The notes below the pieces were generated by a model. It saw only the letters and a program-made list of their open reading frames with translations. It did not search any database and was not told the DNA's origin. A stretch of DNA of 6,727 nucleotides from Chloroflexota bacterium (GTDB lineage: Bacteria; Chloroflexota; Anaerolineae; Anaerolineales; UBA11579), in NCBI GenBank assembly GCA_003250455.1, contig QKGK01000028.1, positions 1 through 6,727 on the forward strand. The letters run 5' to 3'. This document shows, piece by piece, positions 1 through 5,187 of the stretch; positions within the stretch are counted from its first letter, which is position 1; every line of letters begins with the position of its first letter. The position numbers and the translations under genes were made by a program.

Positions 1-617
1 GGGAAGCGCAGTTGGTTGGCAAATGCCCGGCGAGGGTCTGCGATGACAACCCGGTAATCCATCTGCCTGGCGAAAACGGACAGTTCCTGTGCGATGTTCA
101 CACCGCCCACAATCAGCAGCTGGCGCGCTGGCGGGGCAAATAAAACCAGTTTTTGCGGGGAGGCTGAAACATCCAGGGCTGGGAAATTGGTTGTGTTTTG
201 TGGTGGCTCTGTAACTGAAACCCGCCCGGAATCATCCAGGTCGATCTGATACCAGGTGGGCTTGTCGTTTTGAATGCCCTTTAGAATAGGGAGAAGGGAA
301 TCCCAGTTTACCCGGGAAATGAATATCTCGATCTCTCCGCCGCAAGCCAGCCCTACTTCCCAGGCGGTACTATCTGCCACGCCAAATTTCAGGCGCTGGG
401 ATTTACCGCTGCGGATGACATCCAGGGATGCTTCGATCACGGCTGTTTCCACACACCCGCCGCTGACAGAACCAGCAAAACTGCCGTCTGCCCGCACCGC
501 CATGTGTGAACCAGCCGGTCGGGGACTTGAGCCCCAGGTCTGGATCACAGTTGCCAGTGCGGATGGAGTTCCATCTGCTTGCCAGGTGAGTAATTGGGGA
601 AGGATCTCTCTTAGCAT
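1..617 (-). CDS. XdhC/CoxI-family molybdoenzyme maturation protein, C-terminus cut off by the window edge
   Basis: XdhC-family proteins bind molybdenum cofactor, promote its sulfuration and insert it into xanthine-dehydrogenase-type hydroxylases in the cytoplasm (family knowledge). The visible 205 residues cover the N-terminal XdhC/CoxI domain, with the signature GSVSGGCVE at residues 49-57 and FGVADSTAWEVGLACGGEIE at 78-97, and the beginning of the C-terminal Rossmann domain: LLIVGGVNIA at 167-176, then VVIADPRRAFA at 190-200. There is no in-frame stop before the left edge, so the gene continues outside. The ATG at 617-615 is chosen because it lies 2 bases after the stop of the acyltransferase gene and the first residues (MLREILPQLLTWQADG) already fit the family start. 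I see no Shine-Dalgarno sequence at normal spacing, so translation is probably coupled to the upstream gene. Odd point: the loop reads GGVNIA, where I recall relatives having GGVHIA. Its client hydroxylase is not in the window. Confidence 0.9.
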   Translation of the reverse strand, partial: MLREILPQLLTWQADGTPSALATVIQTWGSSPRPAGSHMAVRADGSFAGSVSGGCVETAVIEASLDVIRSGKSQRLKFGVADSTAWEVGLACGGEIEIFISRVNWDSLLPILKGIQNDKPTWYQIDLDDSGRVSVTEPPQNTTNFPALDVSASPQKLVLFAPPARQLLIVGGVNIAQELSVFARQMDYRVVIADPRRAFANQLRF

Positions 618-619
618 GA

Positions 620-1297
620 TTAAGCTGCGGCTAAAATTTCTTTCAACCGCGGATGGTTTGCATATACCCCCCGGTAAGAAGCCGGCAGCAAGGCCGCGAT
701 CTGGCACATGATCTCATCTGTATATTTTTCCAGGAATTCTTCCCGGTCGATCCGGGGGAGCGGTGGAATCTTAAAAGGAGTGCCTACATTTATTTTGACA
801 TCCAGCCGCTGGAATTTTTTGAAGCGGATCTTTCTTTCCCGATCTTCGGTGCCGGTAACGCCGAAGGGGACTACCTGTGCCCCTGTCTTGGCCGCCAGAT
901 AAGCGGAACCGGATTTGGCTTCGATCAGGGAAGCGTTGGGACTGCGGGTTCCTTCCGGGGCGATGACCAGGATGCCGTTGTTATTTAGCTGGGTGAGCAC
1001 TTTTTTCAAGGTTTTCACATCCGGGTTGAACCGGTCGATGAACATGAAATTCAGGTGATTGATTGCCCAGCGAAAGAGCGGCACTTGCTCATATTTTTCT
1101 GCTACGACTACGATCAGGTTGGGGTGTTTTGCCAGAATCGGGATGGTAGGGACCATAATACCGTCCAGAATGCCGATGTGGTTCCCGGCGAGGATGACGG
1201 TACCTTCGGTTGGAATATTGTCCATCCCGATGATCTCTCGTTTGGTTGTTATGCCAAAAAATACCTTTAATAAGAAAATGATAAATTTTCGAATCAT
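620..1297 (-). CDS. PlsC-like 1-acylglycerol-3-phosphate acyltransferase
   Basis: A 225-residue enzyme of the PlsC/LPLAT family, which transfers a fatty acyl group to lysophosphatidate (or a related lysolipid) at the cytoplasmic membrane during phospholipid synthesis. All four family blocks are visible: NHxxxxD with catalytic His40 and Asp45 (GNHIGILDG), the block around residues 84-89 (FMFIDR), EGTRSP with Glu115, and VVPFGVTGTE further on. A hydrophobic stretch at residues 5-16 could anchor the N-terminus. An in-frame start exists at 1408, but the extra 37 codons run through the conserved end of terC and encode a non-family sequence, so the ATG at 1297-1295 is preferred. It lies 4 bases after the terC stop. 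No strong ribosome binding site is seen (a weak GAAGAA only), which suggests coupling to terC. The acyl donor and exact acceptor cannot be read from the sequence. Confidence 0.92.
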   Translation of the reverse strand: MIRKFIIFLLKVFFGITTKREIIGMDNIPTEGTVILAGNHIGILDGIMVPTIPILAKHPNLIVVVAEKYEQVPLFRWAINHLNFMFIDRFNPDVKTLKKVLTQLNNNGILVIAPEGTRSPNASLIEAKSGSAYLAAKTGAQVVPFGVTGTEDRERKIRFKKFQRLDVKINVGTPFKIPPLPRIDREEFLEKYTDEIMCQIAALLPASYRGVYANHPRLKEILAAA

Positions 1298-1301
1298 GAC
1301 A

Positions 1302-2054
1302 TTAATTTTCTTCAGGGATATGCGGCGTTCCTTTGAGTTCCAAAGGTTCCTGGTTTCTGCGCATCCGCAGGTTGAGGAACTCGACCAAAATGGAGAAGCC
1401 CATGGCAAAGTAAATATAGCCTTTGGGGATTTCCTGCCCCAAACCTTCTGCTGTAAGGGAGAAACCGATCAGCAGCAGGAAGCTGAGCGCAAGGATCTTG
1501 ATCGTGGGGTGGTGGCTGATGAAATCGCTGATGGTATCTACGGAGAGCATCATGATACCTACAGCGATGACGACTGCGGCGATCATCACAATAACGTGGT
1601 TTGCCATCCCGATCGCAGTGATCACAGAATCGAGCGAGAAAACAATATCCAGCAGCATGATCTGAACGACCACATTGGTCAAACTGGGGGCTTTTGCTTT
1701 TGAGTCACTCTTTGCTTCGTGGCCTTCCAGTTTCTCGTGGATCTCAAACGTGGCCTTGCCAAGCAGGAAAAGGCCGCCAGCCAGCATGATCAAATCTCTG
1801 CCGGAGAATTCCAGATGCGCCACTTCAAACAACGGTTCGGTGAGGCCGATCAGCCAGCTTAGTGAAAGCAGCAGGCCAATCCGCATGAGCATCGCCAAAC
1901 CCAAGCCCATCTGGCGGGCTTTATGTTGATCTTGGTGGGGAAGTTTATCTGCGAGGATGGTAATGAAAACGATGTTATCGATTCCGAGGACGATTTCCAG
2001 AATTGTCAGGGTGAGCAGGGAAATCCAGGTTTCAGGTTGTGCAAGCCATTCCAT
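1302..2054 (-). CDS. TerC-family integral membrane protein
   Basis: A 250-residue polytopic membrane protein of the TerC superfamily (TerC/Alx/YgdQ/YkoY type). Some members export manganese or help load metal onto secreted proteins, and others are linked to tellurite resistance; the substrate here is unknown. Visible hallmarks are the paired acidic membrane motifs EIVLGIDNIVF (residues 20-30, Glu20 and Asp26) and DIVFSLDSV (136-144, Asp136 and Asp142), an inverted-repeat pair thought to line the ion path. A charged cytosolic loop occupies about 104-124. The family C-terminal block HPTIKILALSFLLLIGFSL (182-200) and the EGLG...IPKGYIYFAMGFS region follow. The length is usual for the short, single-domain members. 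An AAGGAG ribosome binding site lies at 2073-2068, 13 bases before the ATG, which is slightly long. It appears to have its own promoter (TATAAT at 2144-2139), giving a leader of roughly 75-80 bases, and it leads a tight run with the acyltransferase and XdhC genes. Confidence 0.94.
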   Translation of the reverse strand: MEWLAQPETWISLLTLTILEIVLGIDNIVFITILADKLPHQDQHKARQMGLGLAMLMRIGLLLSLSWLIGLTEPLFEVAHLEFSGRDLIMLAGGLFLLGKATFEIHEKLEGHEAKSDSKAKAPSLTNVVVQIMLLDIVFSLDSVITAIGMANHVIVMIAAVVIAVGIMMLSVDTISDFISHHPTIKILALSFLLLIGFSLTAEGLGQEIPKGYIYFAMGFSILVEFLNLRMRRNQEPLELKGTPHIPEEN

Positions 2055-2138
2055 AATGTATTTCTTTCTCCTTCAAAATCAAAAAAAGTCGATTGCTTTA
2101 TTAAACCCTAATTGATGTGGTTCGTTCCCACTCGATCC

Positions 2139-2144
2139 ATTATA
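2139..2144 (-). promoter_or_regulatory. Candidate -10 element of the terC promoter
   Basis: On the minus strand this reads TATAAT, a perfect sigma-70-type -10, followed by GG. No good -35 is found at 17 bases (the hexamer there reads GGCAGT, a poor match), so it would be weak or activator-dependent. It sits directly downstream of the T-run of the putative antiporter terminator. Transcription would begin near 2132 and leave about 78 bases of leader before the terC ATG. No recognisable riboswitch is seen in that leader. Confidence 0.5.
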
Positions 2145-2147
2145 CCG

Positions 2148-2196
2148 AAAAATTGAGGGAAACTGCCTCATGGGAAATTAGATATTTATCCCTCAA
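2148..2196 (-). terminator. Putative intrinsic terminator of the antiporter gene
   Basis: Read on the minus strand, TTGAGGGA (2196-2189) pairs perfectly with TCCCTCAA (2160-2153), and a run of five T follows (2152-2148). The 28-base loop is large and includes the antiporter stop codon (2188-2186). A shorter alternative hairpin uses TGAGG at 2170-2166 with CCTCA at 2158-2154, a 5-bp stem with a 7-base loop ending one base before the same T-run. The two stems share the right arm and cannot form together. Either could stop RNA polymerase; both are moderate rather than strong, so read-through into terC is likely. Confidence 0.5.
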
Positions 2197-4111
2197 AGCG
2201 GCGAATGACTTCCTGAAGGCTTGTATTGCTGCCCAAGAGGCTCAGACGGTCTCCGTATTTTATCCGGGTATAACCCTGGGAGATGAGGGTCTCTCCATTA
2301 CGTTCAATTTGCAGCAGCAGCACATCCAGCGGAAGGCGCAGGTCCCTGACCGGGGTATTGTTGATGTCCGGGTTGGTGACTGTGATCTCGTTTACTTCCC
2401 GGTCTTGTTCAATCTCAGAACCTAAAAGGAGGGATACAGCATTGGGCGAGCGGACAAAGTGTTCCAGTAAGTTGACCATCGCCGTGGAGGGGTGTACAGT
2501 GAGCGCGTCCAGCTGGTGGAATTTTTCAATTTCTGTGCGTTCATTCACGCGCACAACGACATTCTTGATACCAAAATTCTCATATACGCAGTCTACCAGG
2601 CAGTAGTTTTCCTCATCAGTGAGCATTGTAACCACGGTATCGGTTTTATCGATCTCAAGCGCGCGGAGCTCATCCGGGGTAAGCTCTTTGATCGGCCTGA
2701 TCTCCACGCCCTCATGCTCCGGGATCTCCGGGTGTCCATTTTCATTGATATAGGCGATCTTCACCTGCCAATCATGGGCGCGCAGTTCGCGTGCCAGCGC
2801 CAGGGATTGGTCCTCCAGACCAAAGATGATCACATCCCGCACACCGTCAAAAGCCTGTGGTTCTGCTTTTTCGTGAGATTCGCCCACTCTGCGGGTGGCG
2901 ATCTTATGAAGTGGCGGCCCAATGATCTGGTTGATGACGATCACGGCAATGGCAATGGTGGCAAAGGTATTCCCCATTTCCGGGAATTCTACGGCAACAT
3001 CTTTTGCCAGACCCAGCCCGACTCCGGCCTGGGTGAGAAAAGCCATCCAGTATAGGCGGTTGTGTTTGGGCGGGTCTCCGGCGATCTTCCCCCCGGCAAA
3101 CGAACCGAGGAATATACCTACCAGACGGGCGCCAAACAATGCCAATGCAATTGACCATGTGGCCAATAAGGTGTCCAGTTCCAGTTCAGCACCTGTCAGG
3201 GTGAAGAAGATGATATAGACGAATGGACCGGTATCATGCAAAATCTGGAGGAACTCGTTGCGGTGTTTGGAGTAATTGACCACCACAAAGCTGGCAATCA
3301 TGGCTACGAGGAGGGGCTCGATCAGGAGTTCGTTTCCCCATTGATTATGAGAAAAATTGCGAAACCAGTGGGAGAACCAATAGATCATATATCCAGTGCC
3401 CAGGGTCAGGACGGTTTTGGCCAGAGCGTGCATTTTGAAATAAAAGATCAGCTTGAGAATTTGTGCTACCAGGATCCCAAAAACAACATTCAGGGACAGC
3501 TCCAAAACCAGGAGGAGTAAAAATAACCCATTAAGGGAAACCCCTTCGAAGGCTGCGTCGGCCATGGAGGCAGTGAGTGCGAAAACAAAAATGACCACCA
3601 CATCGGAGATGATGGTGACCCCCAGGGTGATCTGCGTAAATGGGCCTTTTGCACGCAGTTCCTGGACGATGGCAATTGCAGATGAAGGGGAGCGTGCAAT
3701 CAGAATAGAAGCCATCATCATCGAAATGGCGATGCGTTCGAAATCTCCCAATGAGGTCATGATCGGAATTGTGCCGCTCATCCAATAAAACACCAATGAA
3801 CCTATGACAAAGGTCAGCACCGAAATGCCGGCTGTCAGCCAGGTGAGGCTGCGCATCCTGGATCTCAGGTCGTTAATATTCAGTTCGCTGCCAGCGGCGA
3901 AGGCGATAAAAGCGAGAGAAACCTCATCGATCCAGAGGAGTTTGGAAACCATTTCATGGGAAAGCAGACCCAGGACAAATTGCCCTGCGACAATACCAGC
4001 GATCAGATAGCCTGTGATCAGCGGTAAGCGGGCTTTTTTAAAGCGGTTGCCTATTTCTCTTGAGGATAAAGCAATAAAACCAAATACGGCGATGGGGATG
4101 ATAACGTCCAT
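2186..4111 (-). CDS. CPA2-type cation/proton antiporter with C-terminal TrkA-N/TrkA-C (RCK) domains
   Basis: A 641-residue KefB/KefC-like fusion. The first ~405 residues are a hydrophobic Na+/H+-exchanger domain with about a dozen membrane segments, including LITGYLIAGIVAGQFVLGLL (31-50), AFIAFAAGSELNIN (67-80) and the discontinuous-helix region ARSPSSAIAIVQ (139-150). The ion-binding helix reads TIISDVVVI with Asp170. About 424-540 form a TrkA-N nucleotide-binding domain (VRDVIIFGLEDQSLALAREL) and about 565-641 a TrkA-C domain. The role inferred is exchange of K+ or Na+ for protons across the cytoplasmic membrane, gated by the cytosolic domains. Oddities: the position before Asp170 is serine, not the Asp, Asn or Gln of characterised relatives, and the Gly-rich NAD(H) loop is degenerate (GLEDQS for GxGxxG). 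An AAGGAG site (4128-4123) lies 11 bases before the ATG. Expression probably starts from the TATAAT at 4227-4222. Ion specificity cannot be decided from the sequence. Confidence 0.93.
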   Translation of the reverse strand: MDVIIPIAVFGFIALSSREIGNRFKKARLPLITGYLIAGIVAGQFVLGLLSHEMVSKLLWIDEVSLAFIAFAAGSELNINDLRSRMRSLTWLTAGISVLTFVIGSLVFYWMSGTIPIMTSLGDFERIAISMMMASILIARSPSSAIAIVQELRAKGPFTQITLGVTIISDVVVIFVFALTASMADAAFEGVSLNGLFLLLLVLELSLNVVFGILVAQILKLIFYFKMHALAKTVLTLGTGYMIYWFSHWFRNFSHNQWGNELLIEPLLVAMIASFVVVNYSKHRNEFLQILHDTGPFVYIIFFTLTGAELELDTLLATWSIALALFGARLVGIFLGSFAGGKIAGDPPKHNRLYWMAFLTQAGVGLGLAKDVAVEFPEMGNTFATIAIAVIVINQIIGPPLHKIATRRVGESHEKAEPQAFDGVRDVIIFGLEDQSLALARELRAHDWQVKIAYINENGHPEIPEHEGVEIRPIKELTPDELRALEIDKTDTVVTMLTDEENYCLVDCVYENFGIKNVVVRVNERTEIEKFHQLDALTVHPSTAMVNLLEHFVRSPNAVSLLLGSEIEQDREVNEITVTNPDINNTPVRDLRLPLDVLLLQIERNGETLISQGYTRIKYGDRLSLLGSNTSLQEVIRRFEG

Positions 4112-4204
4112 GGTAGACGGCTCTCCTTCTGGTATGCGATGAAGGTTTGTTCAGAAACCCAAGTGACATCGACTACTAAAGAAACGAAATACTTTGACTA
4201 AGAT

Positions 4205-4273
4205 AGAAAATACAGTTTCCCATTATAACCTGAGGAAAATAACGGAATTCCCTAAAAGTCAGAAAATAACAGA
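4205..4273. repeat. Three imperfect direct repeats (AGAAAATAACAGA-like) over the antiporter promoter
   Basis: GGAAAATAACGGA (4234-4246) and AGAAAATAACAGA (4261-4273) match at 11 of 13 positions and start 27 bases apart. AGAAAATACAG (4205-4215) is a third copy lacking one A, 29 bases before the first. The copies surround the antiporter -10 at 4227-4222 and the GGAATTCC palindrome at its -35 position. They could be binding sites for a regulator, but A-rich DNA produces such matches easily, so this is tentative. Confidence 0.35.
4222..4227 (-). promoter_or_regulatory. Candidate -10 element of the antiporter promoter
   Basis: The minus strand reads TATAAT followed by GGG, much like the terC -10. 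At the usual 17-base spacing the -35 hexamer would be GAATTC (4250-4245), within the palindrome GGAATTCC and not a consensus -35. Transcription would begin near 4215, about 104 bases before the antiporter ATG at 4111. Confidence 0.5.
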
Positions 4274-4351
4274 TATTTAACAAATGAGAGGTTGGTAGGT
4301 TAGACGCCGGAAAACAAGGTTTTCTTTCTCACATAAAAAACATCCTTCCTG

Positions 4352-4379
4352 TTGAAAAATTCGAAAATAGGTGTAAATT
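4352..4379 (+). promoter_or_regulatory. Candidate promoter for the Ddn-like gene
   Basis: TTGAAA (4352-4357) and TAAATT (4374-4379) are 16 bases apart on the plus strand, five and four matches to the sigma-70 consensus. An alternative is TATACT at 4416-4421, a better -10 but without a fitting -35. Either would give a leader of roughly 95-140 bases before the chosen ATG at 4524. Confidence 0.35.
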
Positions 4380-4514
4380 GAATTTCAGAAATACCGTTTT
4401 GTGAAAAGAAAAAGGTATACTGATATTGGTGTTGATCAATCTTCTCAGATTTTCCTCTACTGCCACCATCACTGCTTTAATGTATTTATGTTTCTACAGT
4501 GGTTTCAAGATAAT

Positions 4515-4518
4515 GGAG
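4515..4518 (+). promoter_or_regulatory. Ribosome binding site that decides the start of the Ddn-like gene
   Basis: GGAG stands 5 bases before the ATG at 4524. This favours that ATG over the in-frame GTG at 4401, which has no comparable site and would add 41 residues with no resemblance to the family. Confidence 0.6.
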
Positions 4519-4523
4519 ATTCT

Positions 4524-5048
4524 ATGTCTCAGGATGACCAAATTATGAATGAAAACAAATCGTCAGTTAAGCTTGCACATCCGTCCGGATTATCGCGGAT
4601 ATTCTTTCGTTCCCCCATCTTGTTTTACCGCTTAAAACTGGGTTGGCTTTTTGGAAAGCGAATACTCTTGCTAGAACACCGCGGTCGCAAATCAGGGATC
4701 ACCCGAAAGGCTGTAATTGAGGTAGTTGATCATGATGTACAAATAGGTTCCTATATAGTCGCTGCAGCCTGGGGTAACCAGGCCGATTGGTATAAAAATA
4801 TCAAAGCACAACCAAATGTAACAGTCGAAGTTGGCACAAAGCGGTTCGCTGCCTTTGCCAAGATACTCTCGGCTGACGAAGCCGCCCAACACCTTAACAT
4901 TTACGCAACCAAGCATCCCTTCGCTTTTCGGCAACTTGGCTCGATTCTGTTCAATTTAAAATCGCGCGACCCGGAGCAAATCATAAACTCAATGACCGAG
5001 GCTATTCCTTTCGTTGAGTTCATTCCTGTGAACGAAAAAGCTGCCTAA
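4524..5048 (+). CDS. Ddn-like nitroreductase-family deazaflavin (F420)-dependent oxidoreductase
   Basis: A 174-residue single-domain protein of the F420H2-dependent quinone reductase/Ddn family, a split-barrel fold that uses a deazaflavin or flavin cofactor to reduce quinones or similar small molecules. The family core is visible: a basic, hydrophobic lead-in (residues 24-50, FFRSPILFYRLKLGWLFGKR), then LLLEHRGRKSG (48-58), equivalent to the GRKSG cofactor phosphate-binding loop, then YIVAAAWGNQADWYKNIKAQP (77-97) with the typical WY-N-x-x-AxP pattern, followed by VTVEVG. The protein ends near residue 174 with no extra domain. It stands alone between the divergent antiporter and convergent pckA, so context says nothing about its substrate. 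Its coding DNA appears richer in A+T than the neighbouring genes, which may mean recent acquisition or simply weaker expression. Cofactor use is inferred from the family; some members use FAD, FMN or heme instead. Confidence 0.88.
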   Translation: MSQDDQIMNENKSSVKLAHPSGLSRIFFRSPILFYRLKLGWLFGKRILLLEHRGRKSGITRKAVIEVVDHDVQIGSYIVAAAWGNQADWYKNIKAQPNVTVEVGTKRFAAFAKILSADEAAQHLNIYATKHPFAFRQLGSILFNLKSRDPEQIINSMTEAIPFVEFIPVNEKAA

Positions 5049-5062
5049 CACAGCGTGTACAG

Positions 5063-5083
5063 GACAGCTGGTTCCAGTTTGTC
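5063..5083 (+). other. Imperfect hairpin just after the Ddn-like gene
   Basis: GACAGCTGG (5063-5071) can pair with CCAG and TTGTC (5074-5083), with one bulged T and a G-U pair, around a 2-base TT turn. No T-run follows. It starts 14 bases after the stop codon and may protect the 3' end of the mRNA or be chance. Confidence 0.25.
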
Positions 5084-5127
5084 TCACCACCCGGGGGTTG
5101 CCCAAACCTTTGCATTATTAATAACTA

Positions 5128-5157
5128 ACACCCTTTGGCAATCTTGCCAAAGGGTGT
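5128..5157. terminator. Perfect 14-bp inverted repeat between convergent genes, probable bidirectional terminator
   Basis: ACACCCTTTGGCAA (5128-5141) is exactly complementary to TTGCCAAAGGGTGT (5144-5157), with TC between. In RNA the inner pairs would open to make a loop of four or more bases, leaving a strong stem. It lies 79 bases after the Ddn-like stop and 30 bases after the pckA stop, where either transcript should end. No clean T-run follows on either strand: the minus strand continues TTAGTTATTAATAA and the plus strand CAGGGTAAG. Termination is therefore more plausible for the pckA direction. Confidence 0.65.
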
Positions 5158-5187
5158 CAGGGTAAGTCAAATTTCACACTATGAGAT

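Larger units (their letters stand above)
4112..4523. other. Divergent, A+T-rich intergenic control region
   Basis: These 412 bases separate the antiporter and the Ddn-like gene, which are transcribed away from each other. I see no credible gene here. An open frame upstream of the Ddn-like start runs to a GTG at 4401 but looks non-coding. The region holds a perfect minus-strand TATAAT, a weaker plus-strand promoter candidate, three imperfect repeats near 4205, 4234 and 4261, the palindrome GGAATTCC (4244-4251), and a small inverted repeat GAAAAC/GTTTTC (4310-4315 and 4319-4324). The A+T content is clearly above that of the flanking genes. Confidence 0.7.

Noticed and set aside
274..711. 145-codon plus-strand open frame
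   Set aside because: It lies antisense to xdhC and the end of the acyltransferase gene, resembles no protein, and is a shadow frame. The same holds for plus-strand frames at 1059-1703, 2492-3055 and 5446-6054.
1298..1408. N-terminal extension of the acyltransferase to an upstream in-frame start
   Set aside because: It would overlap the conserved C-terminal coding region of terC on the same strand, and its translation (SSSSTCGCAE...) has no family resemblance. The ATG at 1297 sits 4 bases after the terC stop and starts the recognisable protein.
2055..2132. Manganese (yybP-ykoY) riboswitch ahead of terC
   Set aside because: Some TerC-family genes have one, so I looked. The leader is only about 78 bases, and I see no conserved paired loops of that class, only a 4-bp GTGG/CCAC stem.
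4310..4324. GAAAAC-AAG-GTTTTC inverted repeat as a terminator or operator
   Set aside because: The stem is short and A-T rich with a 3-base loop. No gene ends nearby on the plus strand, and I have no regulator to match it to, so it is mentioned only within the intergenic entry.
4401..4523. GTG-initiated longer form of the Ddn-like protein
   Set aside because: It has no ribosome binding site and no family-like sequence, and it overlaps the better of two plausible -10 elements. The ATG at 4524 has GGAG at good spacing.
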